A stretch of DNA of 64,000 nt from Armatimonadota bacterium (GTDB lineage Bacteria; Sysuimicrobiota; Sysuimicrobiia; Sysuimicrobiales; Kaftiobacteriaceae). Positions within the stretch are counted from its first letter, which is position 1, and each line of letters starts with the position of its first letter. Location: assembly GCA_031081675.1 (NCBI GenBank), contig JAVHLZ010000005.1, forward strand, positions 12,881 to 76,880, read 5' to 3'. Both the position numbers and the translations under genes were made by a program. Below the pieces are notes generated by a model. That model did no database searches and had not been told where the DNA came from. It was given only the letters and a program-made list of their open reading frames with translations. Of the stretch, positions 6,878-15,968 are shown piece after piece.

Positions 6878-8026
6878 CTACGCCGCTCCCAGGACCAGCA
6901 CCCCGCCGCTCTGGGTGGGGATCCCCCGCCAGGAGACCACAAGCCCCACGGTGGCACCCGCCACCTGCACCGGTCCGGCCTCTCCCCGGATCTGGCGGAC
7001 GGCCTCGACCACCCGGTACAGGGCCGAGGCATCGTAGCAGTGTCCCAGGCCCAGGCTGCCCCCGGAGGGGTTGACCGGCAGCCGCCCCCCGCGGCGGGTC
7101 TCCCCCTCCAGCACCATCCGCGCCGCCTCTCCCGGGGCGGCCAGGCGGACGGCTTCCAGGTGCTGGAGCTCCTTGTAGGCGTAGGTGTCGTCCACTTCCG
7201 CGAAGCGGATCTCGCGGGCGGGGTCGGACATGCCCGCCATCCGGTAGGCCATCTCGGCAGCCAGCGCGGCGTAGGATGCCTGTGCCCAGCCGCGGGTGGC
7301 CAGCCAGGGCGTGTCCGAGGCCCACCCGATGCCGCGGATCCACACGGGGCGGGGGCTGTGGGCAGCCGCCTCGGCCGACGCCAGGACCAGGACCACCGCC
7401 CCGTCCGCCGCCGGGCTGATGTGCATCTCGCGCAGCGGCTCGCACACCGGCAGCGACGCCCGCACCGCCTCGGGGTCCAGCAGCGCGCCGAACGCCGCGG
7501 CGGGATGGGCCAGGGCGTGCCGCCGGTTCTTCACGACCACCATCGCCACGGCCTGCTCGGGGGTGCCGGTCTCGTGCAGGTAGCGGCGCATCTCCATTCC
7601 GGCCACGTAGTGGGGGCTGATGCCCGGGAGGCGCTCGTAGATGGGGTCCAGGGCCAGGGCCAGGACCTGCCCGGGACGGCGGACGTTGCTGGCCTTGGCG
7701 TGCGCCTCCACCACCACCCGGTCGGCGATCCCGCTGCGGATGAGGGCCACCGCCGCCGCCACTCCCCCCAGGCCGTCGGCGGCCACGGTGTGCACCGGGC
7801 GCAGCACCGCGCCGAGCTGGTCGGGGACGTACTCGTCGGTGATGCTGGTACCTTCGTGGAAGTCTTCGGCGACGCTGACGACGCTGTCGACGTCGGCGGC
7901 GGTCAGCCCGGCGTCGGCATACGCCCGGGAGGCCGCCTCAAAGACCATCTCGCGGTAGGACCGGTCCGCCGAGACGGGACGCGGCGGCGTGGCCCCCACG
8001 CCCACGATGGCCACGCGGTCGGTCAC
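6878..8026 (-). CDS. Second thiolase-fold protein lacking the active-site cysteine
   Basis: 382 residues, clearly paralogous to the next gene (VAIVGVGATP, VVKNRRHALAHP, AADGAVVLVLA, NPSGGSLGLGHC). The segment normally holding the nucleophilic cysteine reads VAADGLGG; no cysteine lies in the N-terminal half, and the GHP motif is GHC. It differs from its neighbour in which catalytic positions survive: this one keeps the late histidine, the other does not. A heteromeric complex with shared or remodelled active sites is plausible. GTG 8026 has an AGGA site 8 bases upstream. First gene of the minus-strand operon, divergent from the acyl-CoA dehydrogenase. Confidence 0.8.
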   Translation of the reverse strand: MTDRVAIVGVGATPPRPVSADRSYREMVFEAASRAYADAGLTAADVDSVVSVAEDFHEGTSITDEYVPDQLGAVLRPVHTVAADGLGGVAAAVALIRSGIADRVVVEAHAKASNVRRPGQVLALALDPIYERLPGISPHYVAGMEMRRYLHETGTPEQAVAMVVVKNRRHALAHPAAAFGALLDPEAVRASLPVCEPLREMHISPAADGAVVLVLASAEAAAHSPRPVWIRGIGWASDTPWLATRGWAQASYAALAAEMAYRMAGMSDPAREIRFAEVDDTYAYKELQHLEAVRLAAPGEAARMVLEGETRRGGRLPVNPSGGSLGLGHCYDASALYRVVEAVRQIRGEAGPVQVAGATVGLVVSWRGIPTQSGGVLVLGAA

Positions 8027-8091
8027 CGCCAGTCCTCCGCCACGGCGCCCACCGAGGGAGATTACCCGGCCGGCGGGCGCGACTCCTGCTC

Positions 8092-8138
8092 GGAAGGGAA
8101 GAGGGAAGAGGGAAGAAGGAAGAGGGAAAAGGGAAGGG
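8092..8138. repeat. 47-base uninterrupted purine tract of GGAAGAG-like units
   Basis: Between the divergent thiolase-like and acyl-CoA dehydrogenase genes the plus strand is pure A/G for 47 bases, built from imperfect GGGAAGA repeats with mirror symmetry. Such homopurine tracts can form triplex (H-DNA) and are prone to slippage. It covers the 154-base divergent promoter region, so length changes could affect both operons. No classical -10/-35 pair was found beside it. Confidence 0.75.
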
Positions 8139-8180
8139 CGGGTAGCGGAGGGAACGGTCCGTCGGCACACGAAGTAGGGG

Positions 8181-9341
8181 ATGGACCCTCCGCCTATGGA
8201 CTTCCGGCTGACCGACGAACACCGGATGGTCCAGGCTGCGGTGCGGGAGTTCGCCACCCGGGACGTCCTGCCCCGGGCCGCCGAGCTGGACCAGACCGGT
8301 GCATTTCCCGCCGACCTGATCCGCCGCGCCGCCAGCCTGGGTCTGATGGGCATGACCGTGCCGGAGGAGTACGGCGGCGCCGGGTTGGACGCCATCAGCT
8401 ACGTGATCGCCCAGGAAGAGCTGGCGCGGGCGTCCGCCGGCCTGCAGACCATCATCACCGTGAACAACTCCCTGGTGTGCGACCCCCTGGTCCGCTTTGG
8501 CACCGAGGAGCAGAAACGCCGGTACCTGCCGCGGCTGTGCTCGGGGGCGTCCCTGGGATGCTACTGCCTCACCGAGCCCGCGGCGGGTTCGGACGCCATG
8601 GCCCTGCAGACCACCGCCCGCCGCGACGGCGACACCTGGGTCCTGCGGGGCACCAAGGTGTTCGTCACCAACGGGGTGGAGGCCGACGTGTGCATCGTGT
8701 ACGCCCGCACCGGCCCCGAGCCGGGCGGGCGGGGCCTGTCGGCGTTCATCGTGGAGAAGGGCGCCCCGGGCATCGCCGTGGGCAAGGTGGAGAAGAAGCT
8801 GGGGATCACCTGCTCGTCCACGGCCGAGATCGTCCTGGACGACTGCCGGGTGCCCGCCGACAGCCTCCTGGGGGAGGTGGGGATGGGCGGGCGCATCGCC
8901 CTGAGCACCCTGGATGGGGGACGCCTGGGCATCGCCGCGCAGGCGGTGGGGATCGCCCGGGCCGCCCTGGAGGAAGCCACCGCCTACGCCGCCACCCGGC
9001 GCCAGTTCGGCCGACCCATCGCCGAGTTCCAGGCCATCCAGTTCGCGCTGGCCGACATGGCCACCCGCATCGAGGCCGCCCGGCTGCTCCTGTACCGGGC
9101 AGCCTACCTGCGCCAGCAGGGGCTCCGCCACACCCGGGAGGCCTCCATGGCCAAGCTGTACGCCTCGGAGACCGCCATGTGGGCGGCCCACCGGGCGGTC
9201 CAGATCTTCGGCGGGTACGGGTACGTGCGGGACTATCCGGTGGAGCGGTACTTCCGGGACGCCAAGATCACCGAGATCTACGAGGGGACGTCGGAGATCC
9301 AGCGGCTGGTGATTGCCCGCCACCTGCTGCAGAACCCGTAA
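8181..9341 (+). CDS. Acyl-CoA dehydrogenase (short-chain/butyryl type)
   Basis: FAD-dependent α,β-dehydrogenation of an acyl-CoA, passing electrons to the ETF encoded directly downstream. 386 residues (381 if the ATG at 8196 is used, which gives the typical MDFRLTDEH start). Family segments include CYCLTEPAAGSDA, TKVFVTNG, GRIALSTLDGGRLGIAAQAVGIA and the C-terminal catalytic-glutamate element EIYEGTSEIQR. It precedes etfB by 18 bases. In this setting butyryl-CoA or 2-methyl-branched short acyl-CoA is the likely substrate; chain-length preference cannot be read with certainty. Confidence 0.93.
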   Translation: MDPPPMDFRLTDEHRMVQAAVREFATRDVLPRAAELDQTGAFPADLIRRAASLGLMGMTVPEEYGGAGLDAISYVIAQEELARASAGLQTIITVNNSLVCDPLVRFGTEEQKRRYLPRLCSGASLGCYCLTEPAAGSDAMALQTTARRDGDTWVLRGTKVFVTNGVEADVCIVYARTGPEPGGRGLSAFIVEKGAPGIAVGKVEKKLGITCSSTAEIVLDDCRVPADSLLGEVGMGGRIALSTLDGGRLGIAAQAVGIARAALEEATAYAATRRQFGRPIAEFQAIQFALADMATRIEAARLLLYRAAYLRQQGLRHTREASMAKLYASETAMWAAHRAVQIFGGYGYVRDYPVERYFRDAKITEIYEGTSEIQRLVIARHLLQNP

Positions 9342-9359
9342 GGGAGGGGGAGGCCCGCC

Positions 9360-10136
9360 GTGCGCGTCGTCGTCTGCATCAAGCAGGTGCCGGACACCGA
9401 GGCGCCCATCCGCATCCGCCCCGACGGTGCCGGGATCGACGAGTCGGGGCTGTCTTTCGTGATGAACTACTACGACGAGCACGCCACCGAGGCCGGCCTG
9501 CGGCTGCGGGAGCAGTTCGGAGGCACCGTGACCCTGGTGAGCGTGGGACCCGAGCGGGCCCGGGACGCCCTGCGCACGGGGCTGGCCATGGGCGCCGACG
9601 AGGCCATCCTGGTCTGCGATCCGCGCCTGGACGCGGCCGACCACCTGGGGGTGGCGCGGGTGCTGGCGGCAGTGATCCGCACCCTTTCCTGGGATGTGGT
9701 GATCTGCGGCAAGATCAGCACCGACGACAACGCCGGGATCGTGGGGCCCGCCCTGGCCGAGTACCTGGGGGTCCCCCAGGCGACGGCCATCGCCCGCCTG
9801 GAGGTGGATGCCTCGGGCTCCCGGGCGGAGGTCCACCGCGAGGTGGAAGGAGGCGTGGAGGTCCTGGAGGTGCCGCTGCCGGCGGTCCTGACGGTGGAGC
9901 GCAGCCTCAACGAGCCGCGCTATCCGTCGCTGCCGGGCATCATGAAGGCCAAGCGCACCCCCATCCGCACCCTGACCCTGGCAGACCTGGGCCTGGACGC
10001 GCCGGCCGCCCGGACAGTCCTGACCCGCCTGGAGCCCCCGCCGGCCCGCCGGGCGGGGCGGATCCTCCAGGGTGAGCCTGACGAGGTCGTGCGGGAGATC
10101 GTGCGGTTCCTGCGGGAGCAGGCGAAAGTCCTCTGA
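9360..10136 (+). CDS. etfB: Electron transfer flavoprotein, beta subunit
   Basis: 258 residues starting GTG 9360, with the opening MRVVVCIKQVPDTEAPIR, the mid-protein VICGKISTDDN and the conserved RYPSLPGIMKAK near residue 190 that contacts the α subunit. It carries electrons from the adjacent acyl-CoA dehydrogenase to the membrane quinone pool through an ETF dehydrogenase not seen here. A GGAGGGGGAGG site precedes the start. Ten bases separate it from etfA. Confidence 0.95.
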   Translation: MRVVVCIKQVPDTEAPIRIRPDGAGIDESGLSFVMNYYDEHATEAGLRLREQFGGTVTLVSVGPERARDALRTGLAMGADEAILVCDPRLDAADHLGVARVLAAVIRTLSWDVVICGKISTDDNAGIVGPALAEYLGVPQATAIARLEVDASGSRAEVHREVEGGVEVLEVPLPAVLTVERSLNEPRYPSLPGIMKAKRTPIRTLTLADLGLDAPAARTVLTRLEPPPARRAGRILQGEPDEVVREIVRFLREQAKVL

Positions 10137-10146
10137 GGAGGGGGCC

Positions 10147-11136
10147 ATGGGTGCGGACGTGTGGGTACTGGTCGAGCACAGCCAGGGGCGGCCCACGCGC
10201 CTCAGCCTGGAACTGCTGACCTGTGGCCGCGGGCTGGCGCGGGAGACGGGAGGGCGCCTGGTGGCCGTGGTACCCGGGCACAGGGTGGAAGATGCGTCGC
10301 GGGTGGTGGCCGAGCGGGGCGCCGATCTGGTCCTGAGCGCCGACCACCCCGTGCTGGAGCCCTACACCACCGACGCCTACGCCGCGGTGCTGGCCGAGGC
10401 GGTGCGGGAACAGGATCCCGCCGTCCTCCTGGTGGGCAGCACGGCCCAGGGCCGGGACCTGGCCCCCCGGCTGGCGGCGCGGGTGCAGGCGGGCGTCGTC
10501 ACCGACTGCACGTCGGTGGCCGTGCGGGATGGCGCCCTGGTGGCCACCCGTCCCATGTACACCCGCAAGGCCATCGCGACGGTGCGGGTGGAGGGGGCCG
10601 GACCGCGGATTGCCGTGGTCCTGCCGGCGATGTACCCGGTGGCACCGCCCGCGGACCGGCCCGGCGAGGTGCGCCCCTGGCCCGTGCGCCTGGAGGCATC
10701 GTCCCTGCGGACCCGGGTGAAGGAGATCCGCGCCCTCAGCAGGGACACGGTGCCGCTGGCGGAAGCGGACGTGGTGGTCAGCGGGGGCCGCGGCATGCGG
10801 GGGCCGGAGAACTTTGCCCTGCTGGAGGCCCTGGCCCGCGAGCTGGGAGGGGCGGTGGGGTCGTCGCGGCCCCCGGTGGACTCGGGATGGGTGCCCCACG
10901 ACTACGAGATCGGGCAGACGGGCAAGACCGTGAGCCCCCAGGTGTACATCGCCTGCGGCATCTCGGGAGCCCCCCAGCACCTGGCGGGGATGTCCGGGTC
11001 GAAGTTCATCATCGCCATCAACAAGGACCCCAACGCGCCCATCTTCCAGGTGGCGGACCTGGGCGTGGTGGGCGACCTGTTTGACATCGTCCCCCGGCTC
11101 ACCGAGGCCGTGCGGGCCGCCAAGGCGTCGGCCTGA
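10147..11136 (+). CDS. etfA: Electron transfer flavoprotein, alpha subunit
   Basis: 329 residues. The C-terminal FAD-binding half is typical: [34 protein letters not shown], then [13 protein letters not shown] and [13 protein letters not shown] 10147 follows TGAGGAGGGGGCC, an excellent ribosome site that overlaps the etfB stop. It forms the FAD-carrying heterodimer with EtfB. No extra ferredoxin domain is present, so the classical, non-bifurcating role is the simpler reading, though bifurcation cannot be ruled out by eye. Confidence 0.95.
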   Translation: MGADVWVLVEHSQGRPTRLSLELLTCGRGLARETGGRLVAVVPGHRVEDASRVVAERGADLVLSADHPVLEPYTTDAYAAVLAEAVREQDPAVLLVGSTAQGRDLAPRLAARVQAGVVTDCTSVAVRDGALVATRPMYTRKAIATVRVEGAGPRIAVVLPAMYPVAPPADRPGEVRPWPVRLEASSLRTRVKEIRALSRDTVPLAEADVVVSGGRGMRGPENFALLEALARELGGAVGSSRPPVDSGWVPHDYEIGQTGKTVSPQVYIACGISGAPQHLAGMSGSKFIIAINKDPNAPIFQVADLGVVGDLFDIVPRLTEAVRAAKASA

Positions 11137-11180
11137 CCGGCGTCCGCGCCGGCCTCACGCCGGGGACGGAGGTGGTGGCT

Positions 11181-12860
11181 GTGTCGACATCCGAGGAGAT
11201 CGCCCGGCTGGCCCGGGAGCGCCGGCGGTGGGAGGAGACTACCCTGGCCGAGTCCCTGGCGCGGCAGCCCGAGCGGCCGGTGCGCTTTGCCACCCTGTCG
11301 GAGGCCGAGGTGGCCCGCCTGTACACGCCCGAGGACCTGCCGGGTTTCGACTACCTGCGCGACCTGGGCTTTCCCGGGGAATATCCGTTTACCCGCGGCA
11401 TCCATCCCACCATGTACCGGGGCCGGCTGTGGACCATGCGCCAGTTCGCCGGATTCGGGTCGGCCGAGGACAGCAACCGGCGCTTCCACTATCTGCTGGC
11501 CCAGGGCCAGACCGGCCTGTCGGTGGCGTTTGACATGCCCACCCTGATGGGCTACGACTCCGACCATCCCCGGGCTCGGGGGGAGGTGGGCCGGGAAGGG
11601 GTGGCGGTGGACACGGTGCTGGACATGGAGATCCTGCTCCGGGATCTGCCCCTGGACCGGGTCACCACCTCCATGACCATCAACGCGCCGGCCAACGTGC
11701 TGCTGGCCATGTACATCGTGGCCGCCGAGCGGGCGGGGTACCGGTGGGACCAGCTGGGTGGGACCACCCAGACCGATATCCTCAAGGAGTTCATCGCCCA
11801 GAAGGAGTGGATCGTGCCCCCCCGGCCGTCGATGCGGCTGATCCAGGACATGCTGGTGTTCGGCACCCGCCACCTGCCCCGGTGGAACGTGCTGAGCATC
11901 AGCGGCTACCACATGCGGGAGGCCGGCGCCACCGCCGTGCAGGAGCTGGCGTTCACCCTGGCCGACGGCATCGCCTACGTGCAGGCCGGCATCGAAGCGG
12001 GGCTGGACGTGGACGCCTTCGCGCCGCGGCTGTCGTTCTTCTTCGACTGCCACAACGACTTCTTCGAGGAGATCGCCAAGTTCCGGGCTGCCCGGCGCCT
12101 GTGGGCGCGGATCATGCGGGAGCGCTTCCGGGCCCGCCACCCGCGCTCGTGGTGGCTGCGCTTCCACACCCAGACCGCCGGGGTGTCGCTGACGGCCCAG
12201 CAGCCCCTGAACAACATCGTGCGGGTGGCCCTGCAGGCGCTGGCGGCGGTCCTGGGCGGCACCCAGTCCCTGCACACGAACTCCATGGACGAGACCTATG
12301 CGCTGCCCACCGAGGAGGCGGTGACGGTGGCCTTGCGCACCCAGCAGATCATCGCCTACGAGAGCGGCGTCACCCACACGGTGGATCCCCTGGGCGGGTC
12401 CTACTATGTGGAGGCCCTCACCAACCGCATGGAGGCCGAGGCCGAGGCCTACATCCGCACCATCGACGAGATGGGCGGGATGGTGCGCGCGGTGGAGCTG
12501 GGCTTCCCCCAGCGGGAAATCGCCGAGGCCAGCTACCGCTACCAGCAGCAGCTGGAGCGCAAGGAGCGCATCATCGTCGGGGTGAACGAGTTCGTGGTGC
12601 CGGAGGAGCGGCCCATTCCCATCCTGCGGATCGACCCCGAGGTGGAGCGCCGGCAGATCGAGCGCCTCCGCCGGGTCCGGGCCGAGAGGGACGCCCGGCG
12701 GGCCCGCGCGGCCCTGGACGCCCTGGCGCGGGCGGCGGAGGGGTCGGGGAACACCATGGAGGCCGTGGTGGAGTGCGTCCGGGCCCACTGCACCCTGGGG
12801 GAGATCTGCGACGTCTTCCGGGCCGTGTACGGGGAGTACAGGGAGCCGGCGATCATCTAG
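11181..12860 (+). CDS. icmA: B12-dependent acyl-CoA mutase large subunit, predicted isobutyryl-CoA mutase (IcmA)
   Basis: 559 residues covering only the TIM-barrel substrate domain of the methylmalonyl-CoA mutase family ([42 protein letters not shown]). The catalytic histidine is present in SISGYHM at residue 244. The residues that set substrate choice read Phe89 (MRQFAGFG) and Gln207 (EFIAQKE). In this family Tyr/Arg marks methylmalonyl-CoA mutase, Phe/Gln isobutyryl-CoA mutase and Ile/Gln 2-hydroxyisobutyryl-CoA mutase. It should therefore interconvert isobutyryl-CoA and n-butyryl-CoA. GTG 11181 lies 8 bases after GGAGG; GTG 11172 is the alternative. The cobalamin subunit is the next gene. 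Confidence 0.85.
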   Translation: MSTSEEIARLARERRRWEETTLAESLARQPERPVRFATLSEAEVARLYTPEDLPGFDYLRDLGFPGEYPFTRGIHPTMYRGRLWTMRQFAGFGSAEDSNRRFHYLLAQGQTGLSVAFDMPTLMGYDSDHPRARGEVGREGVAVDTVLDMEILLRDLPLDRVTTSMTINAPANVLLAMYIVAAERAGYRWDQLGGTTQTDILKEFIAQKEWIVPPRPSMRLIQDMLVFGTRHLPRWNVLSISGYHMREAGATAVQELAFTLADGIAYVQAGIEAGLDVDAFAPRLSFFFDCHNDFFEEIAKFRAARRLWARIMRERFRARHPRSWWLRFHTQTAGVSLTAQQPLNNIVRVALQALAAVLGGTQSLHTNSMDETYALPTEEAVTVALRTQQIIAYESGVTHTVDPLGGSYYVEALTNRMEAEAEAYIRTIDEMGGMVRAVELGFPQREIAEASYRYQQQLERKERIIVGVNEFVVPEERPIPILRIDPEVERRQIERLRRVRAERDARRARAALDALARAAEGSGNTMEAVVECVRAHCTLGEICDVFRAVYGEYREPAII

Positions 12861-12888
12861 GACCCGGACGCGATCAGCCGTCAGCGAT

Positions 12889-12927
12889 CGGGATCGGGGA
12901 TCGGCCGGGCCCCGATCCCGGATCCCG
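12889..12927. promoter_or_regulatory. 16-bp near-perfect hairpin between icmA and icmB
   Basis: CGGGATCGGGGATCGG (12889-12904) pairs with CCGATCCCGGATCCCG (12912-12927) with one mismatch and a 7-base loop. There is no T-tract after it, so a simple intrinsic terminator is unlikely. TAAGAT at 12931-12936, just after the stem, could be a weak -10 for icmB. The hairpin may act as an mRNA-processing or stability element that sets the ratio of the two mutase chains. Confidence 0.6.
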
Positions 12928-12946
12928 TAGTAAGATAGAGGGTGCC

Positions 12947-13360
12947 ATGGCGGCATCCACCGTGAGGATCCTCATCGCCAAGCCGGGCCTGGACGGGCAC
13001 GACCGCGGGGCGAAGGTGGTGGCCCGGGCGTTGCGGGACGCCGGGTACGAGGTGATCTACACCGGGCTGCACCAGACCCCGGAGATGATCGTCAACGCCG
13101 CCATCCAGGAGGACGTGGACGCCATCGGGTTGTCCATCCTGTCCGGCGCCCACATGACCCTGCTGCCCCGGGTGGTGGAGCTGCTCCGGGAGCGGGGAGC
13201 CGACGACATCGTCGTGTTCGCCGGCGGGATCATCCCGGAGGAGGACATCCCCGCGCTGCGGGCGGCGGGCATCCGCGAGGTGTTCCTGCCCGGCACGTCC
13301 CTGCAGTCCATCGTCCAGTGGGTGGCCACCCACGTCCGGCCCCGCGGCGTGGCCGCCTGA
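12947..13360 (+). CDS. icmB: Cobalamin-binding small subunit of the acyl-CoA mutase (IcmB-like)
   Basis: 137 residues, a complete B12-binding domain with the base-off/His-on ligand in LDGHDRG (His18), the SILSGAH loop near residue 64 and the [10 protein letters not shown] glycine turn near residue 91. It pairs with the large subunit encoded 86 bases upstream; in many mutases this domain is fused to the C-terminus. No MeaB-type GTPase chaperone is in the window. Specificity resides in the large chain, so the icmB name follows from that call. Confidence 0.9.
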   Translation: MAASTVRILIAKPGLDGHDRGAKVVARALRDAGYEVIYTGLHQTPEMIVNAAIQEDVDAIGLSILSGAHMTLLPRVVELLRERGADDIVVFAGGIIPEEDIPALRAAGIREVFLPGTSLQSIVQWVATHVRPRGVAA

Positions 13361-13363
13361 GCG

Positions 13364-14158
13364 GTGCGCACGGGACCCCTGCAGGAGGGCGAGCCGGTCC
13401 TGCTGGTGGACCGCAAGGCGCGCCGGTACCTCATCACCCTGCGCCGGGGCGCCACCTCGGACCTGCGCGGGGGAAAACTGCACCACGATCACCTCATCGG
13501 CACCTCCGAGGGCCGCGTGGTGCGCTCGACCCGGGGAGAGGCGTTCCTGCTGGTGCGTCCCACCCTGGCCGAGTTCGTCCTGGAGATGCCCCGGGGCGCC
13601 CAGATCATCTACCCCAAGGACCTCAGCGCGATCCTCCTGGCGGCCGACATCTACCCCGGAGCGTCGGTCCTGGAGGCGGGCACCGGCTCCGGCGCCCTGA
13701 CCATGACGCTGCTGCGGGCCGTGGGGCCGGCAGGCCGGGTGTATTCCTACGAGGTGCGCCCTGAGTTTGCCCGCCGGGCCGCCCAGAACATCGCCGCCTA
13801 CCTCGGTCCGCAGGACCACCTGGTGCTGCGGCAGCAGGACGTGTACGCGGGCATCCCCGACGCGCCGCTGGACCGCGTGATCCTGGACGTGCCCGAGCCC
13901 TGGCGGGTGGTGCCCCACGCCGCCGCCGCGCTGCGGCCGGGAGGCATCCTGGTCTCCTACGTTCCCACGGTTCCCCAGACGGCGCGCACGGTGGACGAGC
14001 TACAGCGCTGCGGCCAGTTCGCGCTGATCGAGACCTTCGAGACCCTGGTGCGGCCCTGGGAGATCGCCGGCCCCAGCGTGCGCCCGGCCCACCGCATGGT
14101 GGCCCACACGGCCTTCATCACCACCGCCCGACGGGTCCTGGAACCTCTGTCTGTCTAG
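13364..14158 (+). CDS. trmI: tRNA (adenine-58-N1)-methyltransferase TrmI
   Basis: 264 residues. The N-terminal β-barrel-like part (RRGATSDLRGGKLHHDHLIG) is followed by the SAM-binding motif VLEAGTGSGALTM near residue 101 and the catalytic-region DVPEPWRVV near residue 176, all typical of the TrmI/Trm61 family that makes m1A58 in the T-loop. GTG start 4 bases after icmB. TrmI is common in thermophiles, Actinobacteria and several deep-branching bacteria. It probably rides in the operon without a metabolic link. Confidence 0.88.
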   Translation: MRTGPLQEGEPVLLVDRKARRYLITLRRGATSDLRGGKLHHDHLIGTSEGRVVRSTRGEAFLLVRPTLAEFVLEMPRGAQIIYPKDLSAILLAADIYPGASVLEAGTGSGALTMTLLRAVGPAGRVYSYEVRPEFARRAAQNIAAYLGPQDHLVLRQQDVYAGIPDAPLDRVILDVPEPWRVVPHAAAALRPGGILVSYVPTVPQTARTVDELQRCGQFALIETFETLVRPWEIAGPSVRPAHRMVAHTAFITTARRVLEPLSV

Positions 14159-14183
14159 ACCTCCGCCGCCGTCCGTCCCCGGC

Positions 14184-15965
14184 TCAGCGCAGGGGCCAGG
14201 CCAGCGGGATGACCGCCAGGCTCACCACCGTCAGCACCGCCGCGAGGGGCAGCCCCACCCTCAGGTAGTCGGCCATGCGGTAGCCGCCCGGGCCCATGAC
14301 CATCAGGTTCACGGGGTTGCCCAGGGGTGTGACGGTGGTGCCGGTCCCCGCGATGACCGCCATGGCGAGGGCATGGGGGGAGAGCGCGAGCGCCCCCGCC
14401 ACCTGCAGCGCCACCGGGACCAGGACCGCGGTGGCCGCCACGCTGGGCATCACCTGGTTGAGGATCACCGACACGACCACGACCGTCGCCAGAGCCGCCA
14501 GCGCGCCGCCTCCGGCCACCCCCAGGGCTGCCCCGGCCAGCGCGCGGGCGGCTCCGGTCGCCTGCAGGGCCGTGCCCACGGGCAGCAGCGCCCCGGTGAA
14601 GACCACCACGCGCCAGTCCACCGCCTGCAGGAGGTCGTCGGCGGACAGGCAGCCGCTCAGCACGATGAGGGCGGCCGCCAGCCAGGTGGCCACCACGATG
14701 GGCAGGCCGGCCGTCGCCGCCACCGCGAGGACCGCCAGAGACGCCAGCGCCCACGGCGCCCGGTCCGGGCGGACGTCGGCCCTCTGGGAGCCCAGGACCA
14801 GGAAGTCGGGATCGCGGCGCAGCTGGGCGATCCGGTCCCGCCGGCCCTGGACCAGCAGCGCGTCGCCGACGCGGAGGGGACGGTCCGCCAGGCCGCTGCG
14901 CCGGGGCCGGCCCTCCTGCCAGACGGCCACCACCGTCAGGCCGTACCGCTCCCGGAAACCGACCTCGCGCACCGTCCGCCCCTCCAGCGCGGACCGCGGG
15001 GCCAGGACCAGCTCGGCCAGCTGCGCGTCCGCCCCGTCCAGGGCGCCTTCGGGCAGGTCGTCCAGCACCTCCAGGCCGGCGGCCCGGAGGGCGTCGGTCT
15101 GGCTCGGATCGTCCAGCCGGCCGGCCACCACCAGGATGTCGCCCGCCTCCAGCCGCTCATCCCGGGAGGGAGCGGCGATCCGCCGACCGCCCCTGACGAT
15201 CGCCAGGACCGTCAGCCCCATGCGGCGACCCAGATCGCTGTCGCCCAGGGTGCGGCCGACCAGGGGTGAGGCAGGCGAGATGCGCAGGGCGTGCAGCCGC
15301 TCCGCCAGCCTGTAGACGTCGGCCAGCCGGGCTTCCTCCCCGGGCGAGGGCCCGCGATCCGGCAGCCAGCGCCGCCCCACCAGGGCCAGATAGGCCACAC
15401 CGGTGACCAGAAACGCCGTGCCCAGCGGAAGGAACTCGAACAGCCCCAGGGGGCGGTGCCCCGCGTCGGACAGCAGCTGGCTGGCCAGCAGGTTGCTGGG
15501 TCCGGAAATGAGGGTGAGGTTGCCGCCCAGGCGCGTGCCCAGGGCCAGGGGCAGCAGCAGCCGCGAGGGGCTGATGCCGGCCTGCCGGGCCGCCGCCACA
15601 GCTGCCGGCAGCAGGACGGCCATCGCGCCGACGCTGTTCATGACGCCCGACAGCAGGCCCGCCGCTCCGCAGAACAGCAGGATCAGGCGGACCTCGTGGT
15701 TGCCGGTGGCCCGCAGGATCCCCCGGGCGAGGGCGGAGGCGACGCCGGCCCTCTCCAGGCCGGCGCTGATGACGTACACTGCCGCGATCGCGGCCAGCGC
15801 CGGAGATCCGAACCCCGCCATCGCCGCCGGCACGTCGAGGACGCCGCCGAGGACGAGCAGCAGGGTCGCGGCCAGCGCCACCACCTCCGGTGGCCACCGC
15901 CCCCAGATCAGGACGGCCGCGGCGCCGGTCAGGATGGCCAGGGTGAGGACGGCGGAGACGGGCAC
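14184..15965 (-). CDS. SLC13-family membrane permease with two TrkA-C regulatory domains
   Basis: 593 residues. An N-terminal block of hydrophobic helices (residues 1-195) includes the family segment GTRLGGNLTLISGPSNLLA. Two tandem TrkA-C (RCK-C) domains follow at about 220-290 and 305-380, then a second helical block with GTGTTVTPLGNPVNLMVMGPGGY. Family members move dicarboxylates, sulfate or similar anions, usually with Na+. GTG 15965 lies 3 bases after the thiolase stop, so it is co-transcribed with atoB; an organic-acid substrate is a reasonable guess. Confidence 0.85.
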   Translation of the reverse strand: MPVSAVLTLAILTGAAAVLIWGRWPPEVVALAATLLLVLGGVLDVPAAMAGFGSPALAAIAAVYVISAGLERAGVASALARGILRATGNHEVRLILLFCGAAGLLSGVMNSVGAMAVLLPAAVAAARQAGISPSRLLLPLALGTRLGGNLTLISGPSNLLASQLLSDAGHRPLGLFEFLPLGTAFLVTGVAYLALVGRRWLPDRGPSPGEEARLADVYRLAERLHALRISPASPLVGRTLGDSDLGRRMGLTVLAIVRGGRRIAAPSRDERLEAGDILVVAGRLDDPSQTDALRAAGLEVLDDLPEGALDGADAQLAELVLAPRSALEGRTVREVGFRERYGLTVVAVWQEGRPRRSGLADRPLRVGDALLVQGRRDRIAQLRRDPDFLVLGSQRADVRPDRAPWALASLAVLAVAATAGLPIVVATWLAAALIVLSGCLSADDLLQAVDWRVVVFTGALLPVGTALQATGAARALAGAALGVAGGGALAALATVVVVSVILNQVMPSVAATAVLVPVALQVAGALALSPHALAMAVIAGTGTTVTPLGNPVNLMVMGPGGYRMADYLRVGLPLAAVLTVVSLAVIPLAWPLR

Positions 15966-15968
15966 AGG

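Noticed and set aside
8092-8138. Short tandem-repeat coding sequence in the purine tract
   Set aside because: A frame through it would encode only Gly/Lys/Arg/Glu with no start context, and it lies between two divergent genes.
7040-10075. A 1011-codon open frame on the plus strand
   Set aside because: It overlaps several well-supported genes on both strands (thiolase-like, acyl-CoA dehydrogenase, etfB), and its translation is Gly/Pro/Arg-rich low-complexity. It is an artefact of high GC, where stop codons are rare.
11181-12860. Calling the mutase methylmalonyl-CoA mutase
   Set aside because: Positions 89 and 207 are Phe and Gln rather than Tyr and Arg, so the isobutyryl-CoA assignment is preferred.
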